Source: [Phialemoniopsis] sp. UDSM-2020
Taxonomy: Eukaryota; Ascomycota; Sordariomycetes; Thyridiales; Thyridiaceae
Assembly (NCBI GenBank): GCA_018873225.1
Contig: JAEILZ010000001.1
Span: 1,550,001 to 1,614,000 of the forward strand
DNA: 64,000 nucleotides
Reading direction: 5' to 3'
Part shown: piece after piece, positions 51,856 to 63,635 of the stretch
Numbering within the stretch: the stretch's first letter is position 1
Layout: each line of letters starts with the position of its first letter
Translations under genes and position numbers: made by a program
Notes under the pieces: model-generated
Databases searched by the model: none
Told to the model about the DNA's origin: nothing
The model's input: the letters and a program-made list of their open reading frames with translations, nothing else

Positions 51856-53472
51856 CTCCGACGAAGGAAGGCCCCAGAACAGCCCGTTGTTACAAGCTCG
51901 TACTCGCGTGCACCTTTCACCATCGCCGCCGCCGCCCTCTTCGCCCTTGTCCCAGCTCAGCTCGCAAACGAGCTCCAGTCGCGGCAAGCCTGGCCATCGC
52001 CGGCAAAGGATCGATCCCAGCCAAGGCGATGCTGTCGTGGTAGCCTTGATGGGTGGAGGCAACCAACCAGACGTCGCAACATACGCCGGGCAACATCTCC
52101 TCCCATCCGACAACTCAGAAAACGACTCGCGGTCGAATCTCTCAGAGGACGAGACCGACTCGGCCGCCTATTCCAAGTCAGTAGCGCAGAGGGAGCACCG
52201 AAGAGAACGGTCAAGGGGGAGCAGTATGTCTCTGGATCAGGAACCCGCGCCGGTGGCCGAGACAGGCTTGTCGCCAGGCTTGAACCGCATGTTCATCCCC
52301 GATGTCCTCGGTCATGTGCGCGCGGACGGCCCTCACATGCAAGTGGAAGCGGGACCCAAACCTCCCGAGGATGCGAATGACCTCAAAACACTCGCCGCTG
52401 GTGCCCTGGGTGCTCTGAGTCTGGCATCCCCGGAGTCAGAGACAGATGCATCAGGGCGGACACCTACAAATGGTGATCCTCAACCCAACGATACGCCGAA
52501 AAGGCAAGAACCTCCCGGCGCGAATCTACCACTTGCGCACTCAAATCAAGCTTCACGAAGCGCAAGGCCGAACCATCCAGTGCCTGCGCCGCTTGGACTA
52601 CACACTCCTTATAGTCCACCGAGTCTGTATTCGCCTCAATCAGCAGTCTCGATATCGAATCAAGACCGCTCAGAACCACGGTCTCCCGTTCCCCTACCTC
52701 CTATCCAGAGTCACGGAGGAGTAGCAGCCTCCCCAAGGTCAGACGGGGGTTTCGGTTCGAACTCGTTACCTTCAATACGGGAACAGTTCGGCGATCTTGG
52801 GAGAATCCCTGCTGACTCAAGTTATGCTCACTCGCCGCCAAACTCGGCGACGTCCAGGTTTCACGCCTCTTCACCACCAGTCTCGCCTGGTTTCCGCGAC
52901 CAGTCGTATTATCAGAGCTTGAACGGTGGTCCACCATCTGGCCCCTACGGATTATCACCGCCTCGGCCCAACCATTCCGATCCTTTACCGGGGGTTCGTC
53001 AGGATCCTATGAGCATCGACGCTCTCGCGAATCATGGAACATACATCTGCAAAGTGCCAGGTTGCAATGCGCCGGCATTCCAGACACAGTACCTCCTCAA
53101 CTCCCACGCCAACGTTCACTCCCAGGAAAGACCGCATTATTGCCCCGTGAAGGGCTGCCCCCGTAGTGAAGGGGGCAAGGGTTTCAAGAGGAAGAATGAG
53201 ATGATCCGCCACGGGCTGGTTCACGACTCACCGGGATATGTTTGTCCGTTTTGTCCGGATAGAGAACACAAATACCCGAGGCCTGACAACCTACAGAGGT
53301 AAGGAATTAAAGTGTCAACATGCTTTTGACGGACTTACTGACCAGAACAATCAGACATGTGCGAGTACATCATGTCGATAAGGACAAGGATGACCCAGCA
53401 CTTCGAGATGTGCTGGCACAACGGCCGGACGGCCCAAATCGAGGCCGCCGAAGACGTGGTGTTGCACCATGA
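51797..53472 (+). CDS. C2H2 zinc-finger transcription factor
   Basis: Exons 51797-53298 and 53355-53472 encode 539 residues. The first 410 residues are Ser/Pro-rich and disordered (for example SPPPPSSPLSQLSSQTSSSRG). The C-terminal 130 residues hold zinc fingers: YICKVPGCNAPAFQTQYLLNSHANVH, then HYCPVKGCPRSEGGKGF with RHGLVH, then YVCPFCPDREHKYPRPDNLQRHVRVHH. The intron splits the last finger before the RHVRVHH block. This finger cluster is a common Pezizomycotina C2H2 architecture, but I cannot assign a named regulator. It follows a 5.3-kb gap with a long CT-rich leader, as is usual for developmental or stress regulators. The basic tail GRRRRGV may be a nuclear signal. Confidence 0.88.
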
Positions 53473-54512
53473 TGCGCGATCACCATTTTCTTTTCTTTTT
53501 CTCTTCGTTCGATTCCACGTCAGCTGATCGACGACCTGTTTCTTCCATCGTCCGGCACGTCTTGCGACTAGATGATTTTGACAATCAGCACGGGACTTTC
53601 TGACGAACGAAAGTTATGTCGTTGATTACGAGGTCCAGATTATTCTGACAAGCCTCTGCACGGTTCACAGTACCCATGTTATGATTGTACATAAGGAGGC
53701 ATGTCGAACCTAACGACCTTCACCCTCGATGGCTGTGGAATTTGTGCCCCCCTTTTATTTTTTGAGCGGCGGAGCTTTCCTTTTTTTTTTTATTGTTTTG
53801 GGCGTTTTTGTGTGCAGTGTACGGGAGACATGCGCATGTGCAGGCACTTCTTTGGGAATGTCCTGCAGCAAGGAAGGTTTCGGGGAGTAGGCGTCTTGGG
53901 AGTGTCACTATACCACCACCCAGCATTGGGGACTTCAGTTTTTTTCTTCCTATTTTGTCTCTCTTCTTGCAACTTGTTTCTTTCTGTTGTTCTTACTATC
54001 CTCATGTTACTTGACCGTCTACGCCGGATCGGTCGAGCAGGTGTCAGAACGGGGTGTGTCCATCACCATGGGAGGTTGCACGCTTGATGTGCTCATTTGT
54101 TGTTTTCTTATTTATTGAACCTTGATATGGTTCTGTCATCTCAGTTACACAGGCATTGATACAGCTATTAGCCACGATGCTCATGCAGCTGCTTTTTAGC
54201 TAGTGGGTTTTCAACAGGATGGAGGAGCACGAATTTCATGAGAGCGGTCGAATTTGCCGCTTTTCGAGAAAGTTGGGACATATGGCCCCTTGTCTCTTTT
54301 TGCTACTTTCTAGGCCATCTGCATATAAATACCATTATTTGTGCTGCCAACATGTGCAACAAAATTGCGTGTGTATATATATGTTAACTTGACTTGAAGT
54401 GGCTCACGATTTTGGTATATTGTATATATGTCTATATATATACTACTCGTCTCCTGGGGTTGAGGGGGTCAGACAGCTGTAGGCGCACATGACCCCATCA
54501 CTACGCTCACTT
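53473..54512. other. Convergent intergenic region, C2H2 factor and palB
   Basis: 1.04 kb, AT-rich near 54300-54450 with TATATA runs. This is 3' UTR territory. No gene was seen. Confidence 0.6.
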
Positions 54513-57246
54513 TCACTCCTCCCAGCTCTCCCAAGTCCCAACCTGCACATGCTGATCGCTCAATACATCGAGCTGCAAACCCTGGCCCTCTCTGTGCGCC
54601 CCAATCTGCTCCACCACGAGCCAGAGACCGCCGCCACCACCTCCGCCCGGGATTGAGCCAACAACTGAGCTGGCGTCGAGGTCGACATCGCCTGTCCTGA
54701 GACCCATCGATGCATCGCGCATCTCGCCGTCCCCGCTGACGGCCAGGACCTCGCGGTGCGGACCCGTGCCGCGCTCGAGCGACACGCGGACCGCACACGG
54801 CGCGCCACCGCTTCCGCCGGGAGTCGAGGCGCCACCGCCCGGCGCAGCATCGCCAGCCAAGAGGCCCGACCGCGCAACGACGCTGACGCGCGACAAGCGG
54901 GAGACGGACAGGGGCGCGCGGCGCCGCTGGTGGTGGTGCTCGCGGAAGATGACGGGCTCGAGCTGCGCGCGCAGGCGGCCGGCGCCGTCGGCGGGCACGG
55001 GCGCGACGGTCAGGGGCACGTCGGAGCCGATGCGCAGGGTGTAGTCGGCGAGCATGCCCGGCTCAAAGGTGGACAGGACGGCGGTGTAGGTGCCGGCGTC
55101 GAGGGGCGCCGACGACTCGGCGAGGCAGCACCCGCGGCGGTACTCGCCCGACGAGGCGGCGACGTCGCGAGCGGCGAGGGCGGTGACGCGCCTACCCTGG
55201 GCCCAGACGAGGTCGACGTGGACGGGGAGGTCGGCGGCGTCGGTGCAGAGGAGGAGGGAGAGGCGCGAGGGCCGCGGCAGGGTGATGGCGAGCTGCGGGT
55301 TATGCAGGAAGGAGGCGACGGCCGGGTTGCCGCCGGCGGTGCGGCGGGTCCAGGACCCCGTGTGCTCCTGGTAGTGCGCCAGCTCGTCGCTGGCCTTTGA
55401 GACGGCGAGGTCGGAGCGGGAGAAGAAGGAGAGGGTGAAGGAGTACTTGGGTAAGGGCAGGCCCGACTGCGCCGCGGCGATGGTGTAGACGGTGTCCTTA
55501 CGCGCGTCGATGTGCAGGAGGGTCTGGGGACTGTCGATGAAGTGGGAGTGATGGAGTGCACGGCGCGGACGGTCCGATAGCTGGACGCGGGTGCCCGAGG
55601 CGGCGTCGAAAACGTAGAGCGACATGAAGCCCAGGGAATTGGAGACCTCGGCGAGTGTGGCGGAGCGGTTCCGAGCAATGGCAAGCTCTGCATCTTGGAA
55701 GTGGCGTGAGAGCAAAACCCACACAGGTCCGTCGGCCGAAGCGCGTAGTGAATACTGCGGGTTGCGGGCGAAGGAGAGCGCGAGGGACTTGGGGGGCATG
55801 TCCCAGACGAAATGGTGGTCCTGGCGGTGGGTGAAGAGAGAGGGGTTCCAGTTGAGGTAGAGAGACTCAAAATTCTGGACAGCATCCTCGAAAGAGATCC
55901 AGAAGGTGCCGGTCATTTGCTCTTTCGAGGAGGCGGGAGAAGAAGAAGTATCCTGCCGCCTGGAGATCTTTTGCTTCACCTCGACCGTGGACGAGGAGCC
56001 CACACCCGTCCAGGTGAGGCCTTCACACCACGGATTCTTCAGGAGCATGCGCCGAACGCCGTTTTCGATAGTCAGATCCAAGACTGCGTAATCGTGCTCG
56101 CCGGCGAGACCCAGCGTCTCTTCCTCCTCTGGCGACAACCTGCCAGTTCCCAGTGTGACGACGACATCGTTGAAGTCATACGCCTTCTTGACCCTGTTCC
56201 ATGTCTGGTCGAGCTCAATGTCATCGCTCTGCAGAAAGATCTGCTCGGGGATCCACCCGGTCAGGACCCAAAGATCCGTGCCCGAATTGCTTCCGGGAAA
56301 GTCGTAGCCTCCTCTTATTTTCAGGTAAGCCTTTTCTAGCAGGGCTGGCCATATGAGTTGCGGATTGCGTCTATCCACAACAAAAAGTGTCCTCGACGTT
56401 TTTGAAGAGGGGAGCCGATCATCGACAACAACCTGGCGAAAGCAGCCGTTGAAGTGCATGCGGAATACGTATTTACCACTCGAAGACACCGCGGGAACCC
56501 CTTTTCTGTGATCAAAGGGAAACATGATGGCAGACAATAGTGAGGAACCCTTGGGACCCAGATGCTTCATAACGGCGCAGAGACTAGCGACTACCGAGCA
56601 GTCGGTTGTAATGTCTTGTACCAAGTCACATTCACCATTAGCCACCATGAGGGAACTCGACGAGCTCTCAGTTTCGTTTCTAGCTAGAGACGGGAAGAGC
56701 TCGTGAGGACGTTGCCATCCAGCAAATGTCTCCAGCTGTTTCTCTGAGAAAGAAAGTAAGGAGGTATCTCTGACAGCAATCAAGTATTAATACACCTGAA
56801 ACTGCCAACAAGGAGAAGAGAATCTTACTCATAAAGGGCCGCATCCCTGGGTGACCTCATGAACAGATTGACCTTGGGCTCACTTTCCCATGGAGGAAAG
56901 ATGCTACCGTGCAAACGTGAAGACCGAAGGAGGATCGTCTTCTCGCCAGTCGACAACTCGCGGAAGCTCTTAGGAAAGGGGGCGGGCTTGGGCGACGGCG
57001 ATTTCAGCTTTTCAGCCCTAGCGATGAGTTCTCCGCACTTGGCCTTGAGCCGGGCACGGTCGGAGGCGGTCGTAGCCTCCTTGACAGCCTTCATGTACAG
57101 CTCGGCTGCTTTGATGGCATGTTGGATTGCGGCCTCGCCCGATGACCTGCTGATCAGAGCCTCATGCTCCTGTATAAAGGGTCAGCAATGGGCCCGAGCC
57201 ATCAAAGCGGAGATGGGGGATACCGTACCCTAGCTTTTGCTTCCAT
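54513..57246 (-). CDS. palB: PalB/Rim13 calpain-like cysteine protease
   Basis: Minus-strand exons are 57246-57229 (18 bp), 57169-56829 and 56769-54513, encoding 871 residues. PalB is the signalling protease of the fungal ambient-pH pathway; it is recruited to ESCRT-III and cleaves the transcription factor PacC. The N-terminus (HAIKAAELYMKAVKEA) is a MIT domain, expected for ESCRT binding. The calpain core has catalytic Cys177 in TTDCSVVASL, His345 in GEHDYAVLDL and Asn365 in LKNPWCEG, so it appears active. Two C-terminal beta-rich C2-like domains follow (for example YSFTLSFFSRSDL and SRVSVVARSGLLAG). The last 150 residues are Gly/Ala-rich and GC-rich. The first exon encodes only MEAKAR, assigned by frame and family fit. 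Confidence 0.93.
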
Positions 57247-57539
57247 AGCCGGCAGAGCTGCGTGTTCTACTTGGTCTTATCACGAACCGTGAGCACAACA
57301 GACTGCTCGTGTTAAATGGCCACACGGACTTTTGAGATACAGCCTACACCATTGCGGGCTTTGTAGGAGTTGTCAGTCGACTTAAAAATCGTGCAACTAC
57401 CCTGATGGGTTGCTCAAGTCACCCAGTTTGATATACTGGCTTGCAGAAAGTGACACCCGCAACTGGACGCTGAGTATTCCATACGTAGTCAGCCAGATGG
57501 TGATGTTGACAGAGCCTAACTCGTTCCTCCCCCCACCAA

Positions 57540-57572
57540 TTTAGGTAACTTGGCTGCCGTGCCTTACCTAAA
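57540..57572. repeat. 9-bp inverted repeat (tttaggtaa / ttacctaaa), 15-bp spacer
   Basis: Arms at 57540-57548 and 57564-57572 are perfect reverse complements. Directly after the right arm comes a short AAAGT-type repeat. It lies about 300 bp upstream of the palB start codon. Confidence 0.75.
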
Positions 57573-58079
57573 GTAAAGTAAAGTACATCAACGCTAATAA
57601 GCACCCCTTATCAGAGGCGCAGCAGTGTTAATTATGGCGGGAGATTCGATGTCTGGGCGACAGACTCGGCCAATCCGTCCATAAGGTAAAACCTCGCCTT
57701 CACAATCATGCAAATGAATGCGTTCTCGCCATCCCTTCCTGCACGCAAGTACCTGTGGACTATAGTGATGGTTTGATCGATACGAAGTTCAGCGCAGCTG
57801 GCTAGTGCGGGCGTCTCTGTTGGCGGGCGTGCTCTAGACCGGTTATGTAGTTTAGGGTGCCTGGCAGAGCGCTAAGCAATCACATGTAAGTCGTAAGAAC
57901 GGCTTCTTATGATGCCAGTTGATCAAACAGACGCCAAAAATGAAAGGAACAGGCCAGCCGCTGGATATGGTATGGATTAATAGGCCATCTCATCTGAAGA
58001 ACTCAGATTGTAGCTACTTCGTCTGCAGGTGCGATGGCGTACAGAGTAACTAGGTATAATAGAAATCTCATACTCATAG

Positions 58080-58080
<1 letters not shown>

Positions 58081-58116
<36 letters not shown>
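58081..58116 (+). repeat. (TG)18 microsatellite
   Basis: Thirty-six uninterrupted bases of TG. The tract lies 657 bp upstream of the ant1 start and 835 bp upstream of the palB start, in their shared divergent region. It is likely length-polymorphic. Confidence 0.98.
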
Positions 58117-58117
<1 letters not shown>

Positions 58118-58772
58118 CGCCTACAAGAGACTTGTACCGACATTACCGAGCCACCTCTGAGGGATGAGAGGCCAATGTTTCCCCGCGCGCCAGTGTGGAA
58201 GAAAGGAGTACTCGAGATGCCGATGTGAGCGGGCATAGCCCGGCTTATCCGCCCAGTAACAAGCTCCAGGTGCTGTGGGTGCTGTGGTGCAAGCCGACGC
58301 TAGAGTGCTGACCGCCTTCTACAAGCAGCACCTGGAGAGCTATAATGCCGGTTCCACATGGGCGAAGAAAAATGACCGAGGTTGACGGTTATCGACATCA
58401 CGGCTCAGTGCCCCGATAGCGTCTGGGGTAGTCCAGGCCGACCCGCCAGCCGTCTCGTCATGTCCCCTGCTACTTTCTTGGTGCTGCTGCTGGCCGAGGG
58501 ATTCTGTCTGCTGTAATATATTCATTTTATTCCCCATCCTCTTCTTTTCTTTACCTCCCCATTGATTGGCCTCGCCTTTTGCTCTTGATCCAGGATATCC
58601 CTCTCGACTGAGTACGTGTTGCTCTTGTCTCTCCAACTGCCGGTTACTTGCGACAGCGGCCCTCTGCATCCCCCTCCGCCCCCGACATCGCCGATCCCGA
58701 TACTTGTGCCGTCGCCGCCGCAATTGCTGCACCCCGCAAATAAGGACTTCTTGAATCTTCAGTATCAGTATA

Positions 58773-59961
58773 ATGGCTGTTGTGTCCAAGCCCGCGCCAA
58801 TTGGGCCTTGGGGTAAGGCCACTGCCGGTGCCACCGGTGCCGTGCTTGCCAATGCCTTGGTTTACCCTCTGGATATGTATGTGCACTCCTCGACAAACTC
58901 ACAGCTCCCCTCGGCCCAATGTTAACAATCGGTCTTTTACAGTGTCAAGACCCGTCTGCAAGTCCAGGTCAAGAGCAAGGCCGGTGATGCTGTCGGCAGC
59001 GAGCCCCACTACACATCGACGTGGGATGCTATCAGCAAGATTGTCGCCGCCGAGGGCATCGCCGGTCTTTATGCCGGCATGAATGGCTCCCTGCTCGGTG
59101 TTGCTTCCACCAACTTCGCCTATTTCTACTGGTACTCGGTTGTCCGCGCCCTCTACTTCCGCAACACCAAGAGCGCCGCCCAGCCCTCCGTTCTTGTCGA
59201 GCTGTCCCTCGGCGCCATCGCCGGCGCGGTCGCCCAGCTGTGCACCATCCCCGTCGCCGTCGTTACCACGAGGCAGCAGACCCAGAGCAAGGACGAGCGC
59301 AAGGGCATGCTCGACACCGCCCGCGAGGTTATCAACAGCGAGGATGGTGTCTTCGGCCTGTGGAGAGGCCTCAAGGCCAGCCTGGTGCTCGTCGTCAACC
59401 CTGCCATCACCTACGGCGCCTACGAGAGGTTAAAGCCTCTGATTTTCCCCGGCAAGACCAGCCTGAGGCCCTGGGAGGCATTCGGTATGTTCTCAACAAA
59501 AACGCCTGGCTGACTCTCATTACATCTTACTAACGGACTTGCAGTCCTGGGTGCCATTTCCAAGTCGCTGGCCACCATTGCCACCCAGCCCCTGATCGTT
59601 GCCAAGGTCGGCCTGCAGTCCAAGCCGCCAGCAGTCAGGCAAGGCAAGCCTTTCAAGGGCTTCATTGAGGTCATGCAATTCATCATTGAAAACCAGGGTG
59701 TGCTGGGTCTGTTCAAGGGCATCGGCCCCCAGATTCTCAAGGGTCTCCTGGTCCAGGGCATCCTCATGATGACCAAGGAACGGTACGTTCACCACCTCGG
59801 CCCCGCATTCTTACACACATTACTTACAAACCTACAGCATGGAGCTCATGTTTGTGCTCTTCATCCGCTACCTCAGGCAACTGCGCTCTGAGCAGCTTGC
59901 CAAGGCTGCGCAGCTCGCGGCCGCGAGGGGCAAGGAGGTCATCCCGCTCACTGTGAAATGA
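58773..59961 (+). CDS. ant1: Peroxisomal adenine nucleotide carrier (Ant1/PMP47 type)
   Basis: Exons 58773-58876, 58943-59484, 59545-59782 and 59838-59961 encode 335 residues. It is a mitochondrial-carrier-family protein with three repeats and six membrane helices. The family signatures are YPLDIVKTRLQV (first repeat, split by intron 1), a second at IPVAVVTTRQQT, and TQPLIVAKVGLQ in the third. The second repeat's P-x-[DE]-x-x-[KR] reads PVAVVTTR and the third reads PLIVAKV, as in the peroxisomal Ant1/PMP47 group. Ant1 exchanges cytosolic ATP for AMP at the peroxisome to support fatty acid activation. The C-terminus is basic. It is divergent from palB. Confidence 0.92.
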
Positions 59962-60582
59962 GCTTGAGGAGGATGCTGTTGAAGAGCTGGCGAATCGCTG
60001 TGCAGGCCAATGAGCGGTAGCACGGAACAAACGACGAAGCGAAACGATATCCTCCAAGTGGCAGCGCGTGAAACGCAACGGTACTTGCACTGCGCTGCGA
60101 CGAGACGGCGGCAAGCCCAGAACATCACCGCTTGCGAGGCCAATTTTAACCATGGTGTAAGGTTTGGAAACGATGGCAGATGCTGGGATTGATTTTGTAC
60201 TGTTCTTTTGCATATGGTGGTTCTTGTCAGGGTTCAACGTAAAACATGCAGACGGACTGTATATATAGCATGCGGAAACAATAGACATCATCACCAATGA
60301 ACCTAACTTGAAGAAGCCGCGTGGAATATGTTGCACGGCAATGAAGCAGTCGGTAGAAATGCCCAAAGGCCAGGCGAGTGGGTCACTCAACTGCCCAGCC
60401 ACTCACAGACAAGAAATGGGGATCCATATTGTGGCTTGACCCCCCACCTAGCGCCACACGAAATTTTGCCCTTGCCAGCGCACAAATCGAAAATCTCTAG
60501 TCGAATACAATCCGCTCCGCGCAGACCACCAAGCGAATCCTTTTCACGACACTCATCGAGAAAAGCCAGTCAATCCGTCACA
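59962..60582. other. Intergenic region, ant1 to rpl29
   Basis: 621 bp between two plus-strand genes. No further gene was seen. It should hold the ant1 3' UTR and the rpl29 promoter. Confidence 0.55.
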
Positions 60583-60994
60583 ATGGCCAGTATGTGCAAA
60601 CACCATAACGTATGACTCCTTGTTTGAAGGGAGATACTGACCTTACAATCCAGAGTCCAAGAACTCGTCTCAGCACAACCAGTCTCGCAAGGCTCACCGT
60701 AACGGGTACGTCGACATCGCCGCTGCAACGCCGAACACCTCGAAGGAGACAATGGAGGACTAGATTTACTGACGGAAATTGGGACAAACAGTATTAAGAA
60801 GCCGAAGACCTCAAGATACCCTTCGCTCAAGGGTACCGACCCCAAGTTCCGACGGAACCACAGACATGCTCTGCACGGCACCATGAAGGCTCTGGTATGC
60901 CAACCGCGATGACGATATGAATCTCCCCCGGGACTACGTTTCTAACACACCTCTACAGAAGGAGCTCAAGGAGGGCAAGCGGGAGACGGCATAA
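60583..60994 (+). CDS. rpl29: 60S ribosomal protein eL29
   Basis: Exons 60583-60589 (7 bp, only ATG GCC A), 60654-60705, 60792-60894 and 60959-60994 encode 65 residues. eL29 is a small basic protein of the large ribosomal subunit. The sequence is strongly diagnostic: AKSKNSSQHNQSRKAHRNGI, KPKTSRYPSLKGTDPKFRRN and HRHALHGTMKALKE. The very short first exon and three introns in a 65-codon gene resemble intron-rich ribosomal protein genes of filamentous fungi. Splice junctions restore the expected AKSKN and NGIKKP runs. Confidence 0.95.
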
Positions 60995-62953
60995 ATTGGA
61001 ACGAAAATGCGAAAGCTGGGACACGGTCGGAACGGACATTGAGAGGCGGGCTGATGGCTTCCTGCCCCCATTCGGAGTTATGAGCTTTTTCTAGGGCAAA
61101 TGACCAAAGCATTTACAAACCAGGACCGCCCCGAACCGAGTCCTATATTCGTCCTCTTCGTCGTGACGGGCCTCTTTGGTCATATCGTGAGCGCTTCGGG
61201 TGTGAGAAGAGTCGGCTTGTCCCGACTCCCTCGCGACCAGAAACAGCAACGGCATTAGTGTGTACAGCACCGAGCTTCTTCCCATGCTCACTTGCTGAAG
61301 GATTTTTCTTCGTGCCAAGATTAAATTTGTCCCCGTCTATTACCAAACACCTCGGTCAAGCTTCTCGGCGGCCCGGGTGCATGAATGATGGGCTACATTT
61401 CTATTGCTGAGGATGTGACATTTGCTGAAAACAGCAACGGTCAAAACTTTTGACATGTTGTAATAGGGAGCCATGTAGAATCTCTCATTCTTTAGCCTTG
61501 GAACGCGATGTCTTGTCTTGAAACTCTAGACTCTTGTCATCACTGGTACCCAGTCTATCCAGGCAAGTCGATCTCACCATGATGAGAGGTATTGAGTGTA
61601 CACAAAGCAGATCAGATGCATGTTCTAAGTCCACCTGTACTGTTCCGTTATATCAGCGGTGATTTGATGACTTGACATCGCGTTAAGACAAATAGGGGTC
61701 ACGGGTATCGGAAGGATTGCTCTTGGGCAAATGCTGCCAAGCCAAGTTGTTGGACGAGACCCTGGACAGTCACATTCGTTTGGACATTTAGTCATGATTG
61801 ATTGGAAGACTCTCCTCGTTCTGAATCATTCGTGCTAGAGCGGAACAACTGACGGTGTCAATCCGACAAGAACCTTCATCTTCACATTATATACAATACT
61901 TATTTACTTTACTTTAACATTCCAATCCAGGCCTTGTGGTTGCGCCGTGAGAACTCGAAGCCAGAGCGAACTACTTACATTACGGATGGGGTCGACTATC
62001 TGCGAGCCAGTCATCACAATTCTTGTAACACTTCCTGACGGGAGAGGCCATGCTTCAGGATACTTCACTCACTTCACGTCGAAGGTGCTCATTGGTGATT
62101 GCATGCTGCCTCAGCTTACATCCCGAGTATCCGCCCCGTAACTTCAAAGTTACTGGGCCCCACTCGGTCGTCGCCCTACAAGCTTGAGACTGCTGAGCCC
62201 CATGTCTGTGTGACCCCTGAAACACCCTTTTTTCCCTCTGTCTCTTCTTCGCAACCCACTAAGGAAGAAAAGCAGCACCAGTGAACCCACCATCCCAGCC
62301 CATCCTAGCCTCCTCTCAGCAGTCCCATGCGGAAATCCTAGGCCCCTGTCGTGGCTGTTTCTACCTTTAGCACACCACCTTCCAGGGCACCAGGGCACAA
62401 GGGCACCACCACTCCAGGGCTACCCGCTCTCCCGTATTTGTAGGCGCCCGTGTCGAAAAAGGCTTGGCATTTTCCCTGCCGTTCTGCTTCCATCTCTTGC
62501 TTCTAGTTTTCTCCTGTCTTGCTTCTCGAAACCTCAGCTTTCTCTTGCTCTTCTCTCCTGCTTCATCGCCTGGCGACATCACCTAGGTTTTCCCTTAGTC
62601 TTTGCGCCGCTGGTCCTGGCTGGTAGCCAAAGCACTTCTATATTTCTTTTTGCACCAGATGCCCTTGTCAGTCTGAACAGTCTGCCATCTTCCTTCTCCC
62701 ATCGTGAGTGAAACCCCTGCCTCTGCCTGCCTGAGCCTGCTATTGGCTTGTGAGCTGTTCCCTTTGCTTCTTCTTTGTGTTCTGGAATTACCAGAAACAA
62801 GTCATTATTTCCCAACGCTTCCCTGGTTGCCCTCGAGATCTTGCAAATGCTTGTTCTCCCCCAAAAACCTACATCATTATCTTCAGTTTTGTCGAGATCT
62901 TGCGTGGCTACGGTTTTCGGTCATCGCCGCCCCTGACGCCTGTTGGGAGCTAC

Positions 62954-62996
<43 letters not shown>

Positions 62997-63635
62997 CCAC
63001 CACCACAAACGCAACGACAAACCCACCACCTCCTATCAAGTCTGTTGGAAGGATTCAGGGTATCAGGTCGAAAGCTTGCCTCCCCCGCGCACCCGCTCAC
63101 CCGCTCACCTCGCAGCGCACACATTCCATTCAGCTTACTTTCCTCAGACCTCATAATCGCATTTCCCTTGCTGCAACCTAACATTACTTTGCCAGACTCT
63201 CTCTTACTAACTCCTCTGTTCTTCAGTGTCGTTACTTAGCCTCCTTTTCGCGCGCTCGCCCGAAGACTCCTTTGAGGACAGCAGGATACTGCAGGAGCTT
63301 TCGGATTTTTGACGTCTTACGATCTCCTGTCTCCCCAGCATCGCCCTAATAATCGCTTTTGAAGATTAGTTCTTTGCCCTTCTTGGATTGCGACGTAGAC
63401 TAGACTACGCACCTTCGAGCATTGATCTCTGGTCCTTCGAAAATCTCGAAACGCTGCAGTACTTGTCACGGACCACTGATCGACCCCGGCACCACATAAT
63501 TTCCAACATCCTTCTTGCCTTGTTTCATATGCTGGTATCTCATACCCCGGGCCTTTTTCTAAAGCTCTGAGATCCACGTACCGAGCCATCTACATAATCT
63601 TGCATACGCAATCATCTTAGCTGTGGCTACAGTTG
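60995..63635. other. Intergenic region and leader of vts1-like gene
   Basis: 2.6 kb. The first half has no supported feature. From about 62.2 kb the plus strand is pyrimidine-rich, and the CTG tract lies in the last 700 bp, so this is probably the promoter and long 5' UTR of the vts1-like gene. Short frames there (for example 62750-63181) are explained by the repeat. Confidence 0.6.
62958..62993 (+). repeat. (CTG)12 trinucleotide repeat
   Basis: Twelve uninterrupted CTG units, followed by a (CCA) run (62994 to about 63005). The transcribed strand of the downstream gene would carry CUG repeats, about 640 bp before its start codon. Confidence 0.98.

Larger units (their letters stand above)
57247..58772. 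promoter_or_regulatory. Divergent promoter region, palB and ant1
   Basis: 1.5 kb shared by two outward-facing genes. It contains a 9-bp inverted repeat (57540-57572), an AAAGT tract next to it, and a long TG tract (58081-58116). No coding frame is supported. Confidence 0.55.

Noticed and set aside
57247..58772. Mobile element or CRISPR array near the TG tract
   Set aside because: The tract is a simple microsatellite; no terminal repeats, transposase or spacer structure was seen here or elsewhere in the window.
62750..63181. Poly-Ala/poly-Leu frames over the CTG tract
   Set aside because: They are translations of the repeat in leader DNA, with no family match.
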